DNA of 64,000 nt from Acanthochromis polyacanthus (GCF_021347895.1 NC_067122.1:9537983-9601982); one strand, 5' to 3'. Shown: positions 1 through 13,608, counted from the stretch's first letter. Made by a program: numbers and translations. Notes: generated by a model from the sequence alone, not told the origin.

Positions 1-292
1 ATCCCAGGTGACTTAGAGCGAAAGCAGGGGACACCCTGGACAGGTCACCAGTCTGTCGCAGGGCTACATATACAGACAAACACCTACACACTTACAGACA
101 GTTAGAGTTACCAGTTAGCCTGAGCATGTTTTGGACTGTGGGAGGAAGCAGGAGTACCCAGAGAAACCCACACATGCAAAGGGAGAACATGCAAACTCCA
201 TGCAGAAAGATCCTGGGAGGGCTGGGACATGAAGTGAGGATCTTCTAGCTGCAAGGCGAAAGTGCTAACCACCCAGTCACTGTGCAGCCCCC
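1..292 (-). mobile_element. decayed SINE with L2-like tail, antisense
   Basis: The stretch reads in antisense like a very common fish interspersed element. It has a 'caccctggacaggtcacc' block, a 'ggactgtgggaggaagc' block, 'gggagaacatgcaaactcc', and 'gcaaggcgaaagtgctaacc' next to 'gtgcagccc', all in the expected order. In sense orientation the element begins with a tRNA-like promoter head near 292 and runs into an L2-type LINE tail toward position 1, where the window cuts it. The internal box-B area is badly mutated, so this is an old inactive copy. Recognition is from memory of the family, without alignment. Confidence 0.72.
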
Positions 293-3200
293 ATCACAAC
301 ATCTCCTACCACATTTGCTAAAGCCTGAAAACAGAGTTATGGATTTTTTCCCCTAGTGATGCCAAAATATACTGCATATCCCAGCTTTAAAAGGCTCAAT
401 TAGTTGGCAGCAGCACAGTGATAGAGCTCTCTGTTCATTGCTTTTCTCAAGTGCTGAGGAGACATTCAGATCTAAAACGTGTGGAGTACTTTTAATAAAC
501 CCCTCAGGTCTCCCTTTCTCACCACTTGGTTTCACTGAAATAGTTTTTTTTTTTTCAATTAGAAATATTCCATTGAATTTCATTATAAATGAACTACTGG
601 GTCTCTTAAGAGACCAATGCACATATGAGTTAATTATTCTTGAGCAGTGCTTTGTTTAAAATACCCTATACCAGTATGAATGAAATGGGTATTTTTGATG
701 CCTTTATGTTGTTAGCTAAAAGCTCTATACGTGCTATACAGAACACAATACCGTGAGCTGTGGCTCAGATCTGCTCACACATATATATGTCCTTTAGAAC
801 CCACTTCAACATTTTTTGCACTTAGATTCAATGAGATTCAAGTAGAACAGTCGTGATGACATTTCAGAATGAGTCTTTGAAGGCCTGCCCAGCCACACAT
901 TGCAGTTATAAATGTACTGTCAATCCTCATTGGATTCATGTGTCAAGGGAGTCCTTCGGTGAAATGAAATTATGTCTCAGCTCTAAAATCATCATGTGCT
1001 GCAATGTCCCACAGACAGTGCACTTTCCTGATATAAAATGTGTTAGAAGTGTTCCCGGTTGTGAAAAAGAATAGCAGAGGTAATCCAGGCAGGATTTGGT
1101 TTGTGTGTGTGCTCGTGTATGCGTGGAGTTGTTTGTGGTGAATGCACATGTAAATCCTGAGTCAGGCAGTCATGCTTCACTTCAGAGGGAGAAAAAATTG
1201 AACTTTTTTGTTGTACATCAGCCACGGTGTCATGATTGCACCAGGACTGATTAGTCATGTGTAAGATACCAGCCAACTAGCCTTTTGGAACAGAAAGGAG
1301 CTTGCAGTAAATGCTGGTTACCTGCCAAAGTGGATGGTGGTGTAGACAAAGTGGTAATCCTCAAGACATATTTTTTTCTTTTTCTCATGTGTTTTCCTTT
1401 TTATTTATTTTGCCAACATCTTTAGTGCCAAGCACACATTTTTGTGGTGATTCCAGAGTTGTGCAACGTTTTTCTACTTATTTCAGGCTACTGTATAAAC
1501 TGCTGCTGTGAGCAACACACACTGCTTCTTGTCCAGATGATTTTGCCAGCAAATGTAAAAGCTTACACGAACAGACATTTAGTGAAGGGTATCTGAGACA
1601 CTTATTCATCTCAGAAGGAATTATGCATCACAAATTTAACCTGCAGCGGCTCAAATATACCAGCAATTGGCTTGCAGAGGTACATATCCTCACCGCAATT
1701 ATCCCTCAAATTTAAGCTACAGAGTAACTACCTCAGTCTTAGACTCCAGAGATGGTCTTATACTGTGTACTAAAGAGCTGAGCTCCTCTTATGTCAGACT
1801 TCAACTTGTTAAGTATGATAAACTCCATGTGCAAACAATCTGAGCACTCTGTTGGAGCTCCTCAAGATGGCACCACGCTGATCTCCGTGGGCAGGATGGC
1901 ACAAAAAAAGCACGGCGGCACTGAAATACATTCACATGGTGCAGAGCTCACTGTACCAGAATAGCACCTGCTAGCAGACCCCCTGTCGAGAGGGCAGGTG
2001 GTGATCTAGAGGAGAGACTACAATGGCGGCAAGTGTGAAAACCCGTCACTGCAATGTGGAACCACATCTGTAGTCTCTTTTTTTTTTTTTTTTGGCCGTA
2101 TTTAAAAGCGGCCTTATTATTCCAGCTCTCACCTTGAAATGCTAATGCTAACACAGAACAGCGGCTAATAGGCAGATTACATATTCTGAGGGCTTCGATT
2201 CACATTGTTTCTCGCGTGCTCTCTCACCCGTACAGCTGGAGCTTAGCCGTAGACAAATCCACCCACTCACTGTTTAGTCCTTTGTCCTCTGTGAGGATGT
2301 TTTCAAATGTCATCATGATGACAAGCAATGTTGTGAGAGCAAAGGAGAGCAGGCTGGCTGCTGCTTTTGTGTTACGGGCTCCTCAATGGGACAGACAGGC
2401 GTGCACACAAACACACTGTGATCACACTGACGCACAGCCATTCATTTACTCCCTTTCCCTCCCAGTCTCACACTCTCTCTTGATTGTCTCTTTTCCGTCT
2501 CTCCCTCTCTCTCTCTCTCTCTGTCCCTCGCTCTCTCTCACAACGCACCACATTGCTATCACTCGGGCTGGCGGGATTAGCATAGTAATGTGCCTTGTTG
2601 CATCACACTGGCTGTAATCAATTACAGCCGGTCATCCCGTGTCTATAGCTGCAGACATTTACACTGGTCTGCTGTTTGTTAATCATGTCCAACAGCATTT
2701 CATCTTTGAACCCCTTCAGTCTGCTCTAAAAAAAAAAGGAAAAAGAAAAACCAAACGGGCAAACATAAAAACCATCAGCACCAGAATCACTTTAAACGCC
2801 AAGTGTAATAAATGTCCAGAAGTTGTCTCGGGGACTCTGGTTCACCCTGTATTATTATGTGCAAAACAGAACGGGGTTATAAATGATGGAAATATAGCTG
2901 ATTTCCTAGTTTTAAACCACCCATGGCGTGCCATATGTTTCTGGTAATTATATATTCACTCACGTTGTTCAGTTTGTCAATTAGTGCAATTAAAAACTAT
3001 TTTAGGAATTCTTCACCCGTAGTTTCAGTCCAAATTTTCATTAATGCTGCTTTTTCATTGATTAGTTTAATAGTTGCCAACATTGTGCCTTCTCTGTTTG
3101 TTTTGGGTGTCACGTGTCACTTGAGTTTAGGTGCTTTTTGGCTTGAAGGCCAGAAGAGCATAATAGCATTGCCCGAATAAAAGTCCTTTGAGATTTTATT

Positions 3201-5537
3201 GCATTTATTTACACGCAAAACTGTCGACAGATCATCTCCCCAACTTGCAATAGGTATCAACTTTCTACAAATAGAGTCCGTAACCTTCCCGCTACGCACA
3301 TACATGAGCACACACGTCCACGTCCCTTTCTGTCTACCTCATCAGACTGCATCCACTTACATTTGACTCCCCAGATGGCGGTGTCTATTTGCCTGCGTGT
3401 CTCGCTACACATCTGCCGCCTCCGACGTTGTGCAAGTTTTGACCTCAATTCGTACCCAACTGCATATTACAGAGTTTGCCGTAGCAACAGTACAGATTGT
3501 ACCAGAATCTGAACTTCTCCAGGTTGCAGTCACGTGCTGCATTGTCATTCCAACTGTGAAACGCGGTAACCTTTAAACGGAATCCCTGTCTGATCATGGC
3601 GGCACGTGTCATTTGGGCCAGACGATCCGAATCTGACATTTGTTCTTTTAGTCAAGAATTGATCAGAGACGGGTTTACCTCAGAGATGTCCTCACAGGAG
3701 ATACGAAGGGGCCCTGAAATATCAGCGATGGCATTGAGATATGGGCAACGCATCCTGATGAAAGTTTATGATGCGTGTTCTCTTTCCACATGTGGAAAAG
3801 AACTGCAGTTGACCGATGTATTATTAACCCTGCCCGGCTATATTTTGTCTGAACAAGAAAAAAAAGAAAAAAGTTAAGGATTTTATGGTTGAAAGACTAA
3901 TGTTTTAGGTGCATTCACTGCTTCCTTAAGCCGTGCTGACCCACTGTTTCCATCAAATAATCAGTGGAAGGCTGATTAGTAAGTGTTACTACATGGATTT
4001 TCAGTCTTTAGCTGCTCAGCTTCAGACTTTTCGCTCAATTAGCCGTTCTCAAGCTCTTTAGTACAGTCAGGATTAAAAAAAGCTTTTACAAAACTTACAT
4101 GGAGACTTCACAGATGCCACACAAATAACTGATGAGCAAACACTGCTTTATCAGTTTGTTGGTGTTATTTAAATTAGCGGTCGCCATGGCAACATTCCTG
4201 CGGGGATCTATAGAATGTATAAAACCCGACTGGTGTAAATGTAAAAGGCTTTTAGAAGTGAATACCGAATGCACAGGAAAAAAAGCATATCTGTACATTT
4301 AATCCTTGAAATTTAACTGTTTCATGATCTTGCATGTATTTGCTTGCTTAAAGTGGCATTTAACTAACTAAATGTTTCCTCTTATTCAAGTATTTCTGTG
4401 CTGCTGCATATATAGCCTTTATTTTACTGCAATATTCTTTGAATTTAAGCTTTTAGTGGTCCTTTCAAACAACTTGACCTTCGCATTTGTACAATTTTAG
4501 TGCCAATTTTGTACCACTTAACCTCAAAATGTTCCAGTTGAAGAAACATTATTGCGGTAGAGCTGGACAAGATGCTCCACTGTAACATTGTGTGTTGGAG
4601 CGAATGTGAAGAGATGAAGTGTTGCCAGTATGATAAAGTAAATAATTTATTCAAATGTTTTTTTTTGGTTCTTGTTGTTGTTGCATTATTATTTAAAGAG
4701 TTATAAATTGGGTTTTACAGTCAAGCATTTACCGAAACACTTGAGCACACATGGTGAAGAGTTTAAGCCTCGCATTTGGTCCTGTTCATTATTTGTGGAA
4801 AATAAAGTACACAAGCCAGATTAAAACAAAAAAAAAAGTAATATTGCTTGCAATAAATGTAAATGTGTTTTATTTTTTGTAAGACATGGGCAGAGCAATG
4901 AAATTATACAGTCGTGGATTGGAAGTACATTTGCAATGCATGGTCAATCTGTCCAATTTCCCTCGCTGTCCCCATAAGCCTGAAGGCATTTGGGTATTAA
5001 TCTCTAAGTAGTGGCAAGAGTGGCAACAAGGCTTAATTCATTTACTTAAGAGCTTTTCACGTGGGGTTTAAAAGTTAATAGGACGATCACTCCGTAGTGC
5101 ATTTGATTAAACCCTCTTAATTACCCCAGGTATAATGGGCTATTAGCAAAGGCCCAGTTGTAAAAGGGCAAGTGGGAGATGATTGTTTTTATGAGGTACT
5201 TTTTGTTCACCTTTTCCAATGTCAGGATTGTGCTGGATATTACATTATAGCCCGGTTCTTGGTACCCTGTGATACACATGGGAGTTGTGGTATTGTCAGG
5301 TATGCTGCATTTTTGGTAATTCTTTCGGCATATAAGGCTAACTTGGACTCACATATTGCTATCGGGGACCAATTAGAGACACAACCGGGAACAAATTGAG
5401 ACTTGACAGAGATGGACTCATTTGCAGCTGCAAAGTTTAGAAAACTTTAGGGATGTTTTCTTGAAACACATCAGACTATAGCCATCACAATAAGCTGCTC
5501 TCTCTTTTTTGTTTTTATTTTTTCTTTCCTCCTACAG
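293..5537 (+). other. intronic sequence upstream of the transmembrane exon
   Basis: No teneurin exon was found here; the exon that should encode the residues just before the transmembrane exon (ending in Ser-Arg in mammals) must lie further upstream. The stretch holds a T tract near 545-556, another near 2080-2094, a CT-rich run around 2505-2540, and an A/T-rich block at 4640-4880. A 93-codon open frame at 3596-3877 is discussed under findings. The end of the stretch is a T-rich tract and a CTACAG acceptor. Confidence 0.7.
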
Positions 5538-5776
5538 GCACTTTCTTTTTAAAACGGGCACAGGAACAACACCTTTCTTTGGTGCAGCAGCCCCTGGTTA
5601 CACCATGGCAACCGGGACGGTTTACTCCACACCTGCGCGCCCTTTGCCCAGAAACAGCCTGTCCAGAGGGGCTTTCAAGTTCAAGAAGTCACCTAAGCAT
5701 TGCTCCTGGAAGTGCACCGCCTTGATCGCTGTCGGCATAGCTGTGGTGCTGTCCATCATTCTCTGCTACTGTATAG
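5538..5776 (+). CDS. tenm3: teneurin exon: end of cytoplasmic domain and transmembrane helix
   Basis: This exon follows a CTACAG acceptor and ends at ATAG|GTAAGT. It begins with the last base of an Arg codon (phase 2) and ends after one base of an Ala codon. The 79 whole codons start with [14 protein letters not shown], a type-3 teneurin signature. A proline- and arginine-rich stretch ([12 protein letters not shown]) and a basic FKFKK patch follow, then CSWKC. The hydrophobic helix starts near residue 61 ([15 protein letters not shown]) and is completed by the next exon. Basic residues on the N-terminal side fit a type II membrane protein with the N-terminus in the cytoplasm. Two cysteines close to the end of the helix (CYC) could be palmitoylated, but that is inference. 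Confidence 0.95.
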
Positions 5777-5900
5777 GTAAGTGTTGGATCAGACTGTAAG
5801 AGCTGTGAAGTTTGACTGGTTGCAATACATACAAGAGGATATTTTATACAGATTATATTTTCTTAGATTAGAAAAACAATTTGGGCAGCGTGTAGTTACT

Positions 5901-6365
5901 CCTGTCACATTTGCATTCACTTTAGGCTCATTTTTCACCGTAATATGAAATCCTGCACCACTGTTGAAACAAAACAACCATGACTCGAAATCTAAAGACC
6001 TAAGAAACACCTTCTATGTAAGACAACACAGTTAAAATGTACAAATCAGTAAAAAAAGAAAAGACAAAAGATTGCTTTAAGTCTACCTTAAAGTACCCAC
6101 AGGTATTACCAATATTATTGGGCAAGTGATGCTTCTAAATGCCATAAATATTTTACTATTTACATTTTTCTCTGCAAAGTAGATATTTTAACACTACCGT
6201 GCACATCAACTCTCCACACTGTGACTGAATGTATCTTCCAACAACTTGCCTTATTCTGTTTACTGTTTTTGAGCCTTGCTGTATTTACTTTATTGATCAT
6301 GTATGTTGTTTTTTCCTCTCAGTCTCTCTGCTCTGTGTAAACACAGCCTGCAGTTCACCTGAAAA
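5901..6365 (+). repeat. dispersed repeat family 1, copy 1
   Basis: This segment shares ordered blocks with 43252-43690. Near 5931-5960 both have a TTTTTCA...AATAT.AAATCCTGC block, around 6085-6115 both have an AAGT(A/G)CCCACA...TTACCA block, and 6327-6357 is a 31-base exact match to 43650-43680. The sequence between the blocks has diverged. The two copies lie in the same orientation. The class is unknown; it may be a non-autonomous DNA element. Confidence 0.55.
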
Positions 6366-9300
6366 ACAAATTTTGGTCTTGTGTCTTTTGGTCACAGTTT
6401 AATCAATTGTGGCCTTGCAGTTGTGCAGGGGAGCGGAGAGTGGTTTTAGTTTTTTTTTTTACATTTCAGTGTGAACGGTTTATTTTTTTTTGGCAAATTT
6501 CTGATTGATTATTTATGAAATATCACAATTTTTAAGTATTTGTTGGTGTTTTTTCCTGACAAAATGCACATCACACATTGGGAAATTGAAAATCTAATGA
6601 CGCTTTCTGTTTTATATTTCTGGATCTGATAAATGCTGTGATTTTAGCACTTAAAAAAAAAACAAAGAAAACATGCATTTTAACCCACGGGTACATTTTT
6701 GCATTCAGAGGGTTAATTAACCATTTAAATTCCTACACCATGTCTTGCAATATGACAGCTTTCAAATTTATATGGGTCATGCTTCCAAGGAATGGAGATT
6801 TGGTCTGTAACCACTGAACTTTACGTGACTTTTCTCATCTGTGTGTCTGTCTGTCTCAGTCATATACATGCAGAAATACACTCATTCTTTGGCTTTTGTC
6901 GCCCTTTGCACACATTTTCCACAACTCTTCAACTGTGGAGTTGCAGACTCTTCTGCCTCATCAGTTCATGGCCACACTCCTGATACCCTTTCACTTACAG
7001 CTGTCTATCAAACTTGCAGCCTTACAGCTCTGTGGTAGCAATTTGAAAACTTCTCTTTATCTTCCTCACACTAGTCCACTCACAAGGTTCGGTCCTTGAT
7101 CATGTTTAGAAGTGGTTCAGCCGGTAGAAATCCAATCTGTAAACTTCTCACATTGCCAGATATTCTAGGCTGTACGTCTTTACTGACGGTAGGCTTAAAC
7201 CAAAACTTCCGCCTTTGATTCTCGATAGTAACAATTAAAAAAGAATTTAGGTCTAAATATCTTGTACTCAAAGCATTCACTGGCAATATTTTTAACACTA
7301 TTAGATGCCAACTGCACGGACTGTTGTTAAATGTGTTAATTTGGAACTAATCAGCCATCCAGCCAGACAAAATTAAACATACCCCCAAGCTTTAGCAGAT
7401 ATATTTCTACTGAATGCTTTTTTTTTATTATTGCCTGACGCAGAGGTGCAGCACTGCTTGTCACCTGAGTGCACGAAGAGCAGCAGTTATTGTGCCAGGA
7501 GCAATACATTTCATACAGTGTTAGGGAGAGAAAACATGACTCCATTATCTGCAGTGGCATTAAGCAATTCTTAGACATGTCATTTGGTCAAATGGAACAA
7601 ATGATAGACAAGCTGCTTAGAGTGAATGGAGCTGGCAGGCCTGCCTCTTAGTCTGTATGAAGTTTGATCTCTGCCTGGAGTATTTCTATTTCACTTCCTT
7701 TTCCTTTTTGCACCAATTGCAGATGTCCCGATATGATTCAGTAGAGTCTATCTGACTAAGCTCTCTGTCAGATATGCAGCCATGGCCCCAGTACAGCTTC
7801 CAACAAGACATTCCTGTTTGTCCTTTTTTGACTGTGCATCATCCCTACACTTCTGATCCCCAGTTCACACATAAAAAGCCTCGGGGGAGATTCTGTTAAA
7901 ACACAAGCATGGAGGGAGGTTCAAATGGTGCAGATGGCTATGTCAGAATGAAACACAAGTTTGGGAGCTGTACTCTTATAACAAAGGAAACAGTTACAAA
8001 AAACTTGAAATTTAAAGGAGAAGACCAGGGTCCGCAAAGGCTTTGTTGTACTTGAACCGAAACTCACTCATTCTCTCGTACAGGAAATGCTTTCATCTCG
8101 GTCAGGAAGATAAACTAATGCTCCTCCTCGATCCCTCCATCCTTTGGGTATCAGTTCCTACGAGAAACCTTTTGAAATTTTTTATTTTTTTTGCTGCTGC
8201 TGTTGTTGGTTTTTATAGGGTTTGTCAAAGCTGACTTCTTGCTAACCTTTAGAATCTTGACCACAGCAATAAAACTGTTACAGATTCATCCCTCCTCATG
8301 CCCTCCTTTGTCATCCAAGCCCTTAATCTTTACGCTGTGCCTCTCTCCCTCAGCGGATATATAAGTATTCATCCAGCTTGGAGGCAGGGGAAATGTGACA
8401 CAGTAGTATAAGGAGAAATATGGCCGATGTTGGGAAGATCCTATAACCAGTGTTTTATTGCAGAACAGAGAGGGAAGTGCTCTCTTGGAAGAGAGGTCAT
8501 AAATGTGCTATATCAATATCAACATTCATAATGCCTTTATTGACTTAACTGTTTTGTTACTCTTTCTGGTTCACGATCTTATATCATAAAATTAGTATGG
8601 ATGTGTGCATATATACTGTATTTTACCTTTGCTCCTCTGTGTGCAGGAATCAGTTGCTATTTTTGTTTGTCTCATATGAGCTTCTGCTCGCAACAGATCT
8701 GCTCAGTTTACACTGGGAAAATGTGCCGAAACAGTCATTTGTTCAGCTGCTGTCACTAACAGTTCTAGCAGATTGGATTCATTTACAACATTTTCATCCC
8801 AACAATCACCAAACTTGTTTAATTGCAGACCTGTCGGATGTTGGGGAATTGTATTTCTGGCCTGATTCCAGATTGTGGTGCTTCGGCTCACTTGGTGTTG
8901 GGTGGTGTGAGGGAGGGAGAGTGAGTTAAACAGATGCAGCCCTCTGCCACTTGCCTCAGGTGTCTGAGAGTGTTTCCACCACTTCCTCTCTCTTTCATCC
9001 ACCGCCAATTCACCTGCCAGGTGCAATGACTCAAATAGGGACAATGTGCACTCATACTTTAATACATTTCTACTGTCAGCTCACACAGTCCCATTAGTAC
9101 AAAGATAAGCTCAAAGACAAATACAGACGCACCTGCATCTGTTGTGGTAAAATGGACTGTGTTTGAAGTTTACTGCGCCATATTATCCAATTTCTGTTTG
9201 TTCTGTTTCACGGTTTAAAGATTATACGTGTCGTGATATCTTAGAAGCAAACAGTGTGCTGATAAAATGTGCTTTTTATTGAATGAGATTGAAGACTTAA

Positions 9301-11194
9301 TTTTTCAATTCCTCACTAGCAGAAAAGTCACAAAAACTGGACTCTGGCGAACCTCCTGCAATTCAAATGAGGTAAACCTGCTGAGGTGAGGCTTTTTCCG
9401 TTCCAGCTCTGCAAACTGGCCTGATTGGAAGGATTTCAGCGATTGTTCAGATATAGGGAGGCCAATCAGGACCGAATCCAGCTTTGATGCTGTGATTGGA
9501 TGCCGAAACACCGTGTGGATTTTCAAAAATGCACTTCAAATCGAACTGCATAAACAAAAGACTAAATGTGAACAATATCCTCACTGATTAAATTGTCACT
9601 TCCTGCTTCTTTTACATGAAATTTGCTTTTGAATGTCAGACAGATATGGAGAATATATCAGTTATTCGTGTTTTTAAATGAAGCATGAGACGTTTTGTCT
9701 CAACTGTGGCTTTGTGAAAGTGCATCTTATAGATTTTTCAAATTTAGAATGAAAGTCATTTCCTGAAATCTTTTATGACAAAAAGAGATGTTCAATCTCG
9801 GATTATTTATGTTATTCAGTGAAGGTCGGTTGATTTAAGTTGTGGCTCTTGTGAAAACGCTGACAGTGGGAACTTGTTTAACAAGGCTGTTACGGGAGAA
9901 CAGTGGACGGTTCGGGTGTCTCCACTCATGAGTGAAGCTGAGTACGGTGTTGGAGACGTGACTGCTTCTTATATTAATCGAATGCCGGGAACCTCCTGAG
10001 ACTAACACAAGGAGACATTGAGCTTGCTCCAGTTGCCACAGGACCTGAAGACAAACCTCGTGCTGGTCGATGCATGTGGAGGAGGTGTTGTTAATGCATT
10101 TGAGGTGGAAGGAGACACTCTCCCAGAGAACAGCTACGCTCTGAGCTGTACAGCATATTTCTATGAGATCCACAGGGATGTTTCTAGGGAGATGTGCACA
10201 CAGTTTCCAGCATAAAACAATGTTTATCTCAATAATTTTGAGGCTGTTGAGCTCCAAGTTGTTGTTGGCATTCTGTGACTCCAGATGGGCCACCGTTCTC
10301 TCTGGTAAATGGACTAATTATCCTTGGTGATGATAGCCATCAGAATGTCACCTGCATGTTTTAACAAGAAACACTTAAGAAGCTTTTTTTTTTTTTAGTG
10401 TTTCGTGTTTCCTAATGCCCTAGGTTGCAGAGATAAACATTCTTTTTTGATTTTCCTATAAACAAAAAAAACTAATTTCGTCTGTAGTCCACAGCAACAC
10501 CGCTAATAATCCTGTGAACAAGATGGAGGGATTTGCTGTGAGAGCGTCCAGGAGGATTTTCTGGGGGGCATGTTACATTTCACGTTGTAGAAGTGTTTGT
10601 GCTTCTGTACACTAAATACCATGTAGATGTCAGAGCTCAAACAAGCATGGTGTGAGCTTACAAATTCAGCCTCTCTTACAGCGCCAGTTTAGATGTTCCA
10701 CAGGGCAAATTTTGACATCGGCGATTAGAGGCTAGCTTTTCCAGCTTCTTGCTCAGGAAGAGAATTGCTCATGGCCCATAAATATTAATTGGACTGGCCT
10801 AGGCTGCAGAAATAACTTATGCAAATTCATAAATTGAGGGCTATTCACCTCAAGGCAATTTGTTGATGAGGTAAGTGGGGATTCAGGTCCTGCTGCACTA
10901 AGAGCAGCAAAGAGCGGAAGGCTCTTGGTGGTTCTGTGGCGCCTCTGATACACAAGAGCTCACGGCCAGGCTCTGTTCCCTCTCTGGAGGAAGGCTGGTG
11001 ATACTAGGAGACATGAGTGCAGAGGAGAGAGTCTCTGCACCTATCGGAATAAATGAAGTCTGCAATGCAAAAACCAGCCAAGTGAAGGTGTTTTTCAGAC
11101 AGAGAGACTTCATGCTTTGTGTATTGGTTTAAATTTTTGAAGGCAAAGTGTATTAATTTTCAGCTCTGCTAGCAGCACGGCCCAAGGGATGGCA

Positions 11195-11500
11195 GTGTTG
11201 GTTGGATTGCTTATTGGATGATCAGGCTGCCCACCACTTTGCAGCAGACTGAAATATTATAACTATTGGATGGATTGACTTGGAATAGAAATTCATGAGC
11301 CTGAATCCTAACTTTTCCGTTTGTACCACGGTGAAGTTGACATTTGTGGTTCTGGGTGAAAAGCAGTGAAATTTGTTGCAGGTAGTCAGGATCCCTGGAG
11401 GACGTATGTTCAACACTTTTGTTTGTGATCAAATATGTGCAAAAGAAAAGCCATTCCCTTCAACATTAGCTGTACTCAAAGGTTAATCTAAGTCGGTGAA
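11195..11500 (+). repeat. dispersed repeat family 2, copy 1
   Basis: It contains the blocks 'cagactgaaatatta', 'actattggatggattg', 'gtttgtgatcaaatatgtgc' and 'attagctgtactcaaagg' in the order of an interspersed repeat that is frequent in percomorph genomes. The related downstream part of the same family appears at 35330-35610. It is recognised from memory only and no terminal structure was resolved. Confidence 0.5.
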
Positions 11501-13482
11501 GCTGGTCAGTGTTGTCCATGGCAACAAAGCTGATTGTATCCTCAACAAAAACGGCAACCAGTCACTGTGTGTGAGTGCATTGTCTGTCATTCAAAGTGTC
11601 CTTTTCATAAAGCTTGGTGTCCTGTCTTCTGCCAGTCAGCTTAGAGACAGATTTATGTCTGGGCATTAAACGGGTCAACTTTCCTAAACAATGCAAGATT
11701 TATGGTTATGCCACCTTTTATTGGTTAAGTAATAGCTTAACCTCCTTTACTTTTATGCTGTCAATCATGGTGCCAGTTTCTTTTTTTCATTCGGACTGTG
11801 TTTCACTCTGGTTTTATGCTCCATGTCTTCACTTGATCCTTGCAATTTGGGATCCTGCTTCGGAGACCACGGTTTCTTGACATTCTATCCTCGGTAAAAG
11901 CCACCAACATGTCAGTGTAAGAGCTGAAAATATTTACACAGGAGCCTGTACTGTGTGTTTGGGTTCAGTGTGAGGGAACGGTATGATCCTTTGCAAATTA
12001 TGTCAAATTGCAGATATTGCCTGTCTGGGTTTCCTGTACTGAGAATTATCTATATTTTGTTAAATATAGCAAAAGTTTCAGAACATCTTGAAATGTTATC
12101 AATAGCAATTGGAGCTCCTTCTGATGTAGCAAATTTGAAAAAAAAAAAAAAAACGAGACATAGATGTACACAGTTCTCACAGGCTTTCACATTGTGAGGA
12201 GAGAAGAGCCTGAGAAGAGTCAGACTTGTCAGATCTATTGATGAACCAGTCAGAGACCATTTCTTCTACTGGTGATGTTGCTGGTTTGCACCGACGTTTA
12301 CAAAAATGGATTCTGACACCGAGCATCATGTCGACTGAATGTGCTAGGCATCCAACTCGGCGTTAAAGCTGCATTATTTGACTGAAATTCAAGGCTACGG
12401 CGCCCCTGTTCATTTGATCTACCAAGGACGAGTGCTGTGTGCATTCTCACTCAAGCGATGCCAAGTATTTTCATCAGTACACTTTTAACAAAGCACACTC
12501 TATTTCTTAACAAAGTATCTATTCATACTCTTGTCCATACTAGTTTTCCATCTCGCTTTTGGTCTCCTTCACATTTGATATTCTCTCTGGCCCCACATCC
12601 ACCTCTCAAGTTATTTGCTGCAGTCGATATCCATCTTCCCAGCGAGCGACGGGTGTTGGAGAAAAGTTCCTCCCGCAGATCAAATGGTCGGAAATCAAGA
12701 TGCTTCCTCAGCATGTTCCCTGGCCGGTGACTTTGAAGGAGACCGGCCCCCTCGCTGTGCTCACAGAAGCACCTCAGCTTCCCAAAACAACAAGTACACA
12801 GTTTGATTGCATCCAATACTGTGACAATAAAGCAGGTTATCTGAATAAAAGCCAGACACAGTTTAGTTATGTAACAGAACTAGAGGAGTGTTGCAGAATC
12901 CTACTCTCTCACTTCCCCTCTCCTGCTGCGAGTGTCTGTCTCAATACACTGCCTTACGCTTCCTCAAAAGTCTCACTTTCTGTCTCTTCCTTACTCTTCC
13001 TCTCTCTCTCTCACACACACACTGACTGTGTCCTTTCTGCTTTGTATTAGACTTGAACAGTTTTAGACATTTTATGCTTGTATGAAGTAGAAGCTTTGTG
13101 TCAAAATAGAAATTCTGCCTGCTGCTCTCTTTAATACAGTAGTTGTTTGTGTGCAGACACTTTGGAGCGTTAATGAACAGCGCTCCCCAAGGAAACATAC
13201 CACAGCAAGTATTGATTGAAATGACTTTGTCTGGCCTGTATCAGAGCTGTGTTTACACAAAAGCCACCCATGGCAGAGTAGCCACTGAAAACAGAATTTT
13301 AACTAAAACACTGGGAGTTAATCTTGCTGTTTTCTGCCTGCTTTGGATCCATCCATTGGGATCGCCCACCGGTCTTTTGTGCTTAAGTGACTTGATTGTT
13401 TTTCTGCAACTATTTGCGTATTTGTTTATCCGTTTCTACAAGCCCACAGACTTTTTTTTTCTTTTTTGTGTGTATTTCACAG

Positions 13483-13608
13483 CAATGCACCTTTTCGGCC
13501 TCAACTGGCAGCTCCAAGAGTTGGAAAACCAGCCGGCTTTTGAAAACGGAGGAGTTGGGAAGACAGGGCCCACTCAGTCGAGCATAGTGACAGCTCTGGC
13601 TGCTGATG
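13483..13608 (+). CDS. tenm3: teneurin exon: end of membrane helix and juxtamembrane stalk
   Basis: The acceptor is TTTCACAG and the donor is GATG|GTGAGC. The exon completes an Ala codon, then reads MHLFGLNWQLQ, the invariant teneurin sequence at the outer face of the membrane. A variable stalk (ELENQPAFENGG...) follows, which is poorly conserved between paralogues. It ends after one base of a Gly codon. The 126-base length is a multiple of three and both junctions are phase 1, so skipping it would keep frame but remove the outer end of the helix. The MHLFGLNWQLQ form fits type 2, 3 or 4; TENM1 has a different form. Confidence 0.94.

Larger units (their letters stand above)
5777..13482 (+). 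other. intron (7.7 kb) after the transmembrane exon
   Basis: It has GTAAGT and TTTCACAG borders. It contains a repeat copy at 5901-6365, a second repeat family at 11195-11500, a run of 16 A at 12138-12153, a CT/CA-rich patch near 12995-13022, and an octamer-containing AT-rich block at 10760-10870. Minus-strand open frame 9835-10293 (152 codons) resembles nothing I know and is of a length chance can produce in this much sequence. Confidence 0.8.

Noticed and set aside
2216..2617. 133-codon plus-strand open frame
   Set aside because: It is largely CT-rich simple sequence that translates into Ser/Leu/Pro runs; no start context or homology.
9835..10293. 152-codon minus-strand open frame
   Set aside because: No recognisable domain or signal, and one or a few frames of this length are expected by chance in 64 kb. 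The plus strand of the same stretch is also partly open.
12559..13050. 163-codon plus-strand open frame
   Set aside because: It starts at a non-ATG codon, runs through CT- and CA-rich simple sequence, and has no family resemblance.
13143..13482. Open extension in frame with the 13483 exon, suggesting a larger or alternative first exon
   Set aside because: A clean TTTCACAG acceptor and teneurin homology begin exactly at 13483. The upstream frame starts at TTG and reads as intron pyrimidine tract.
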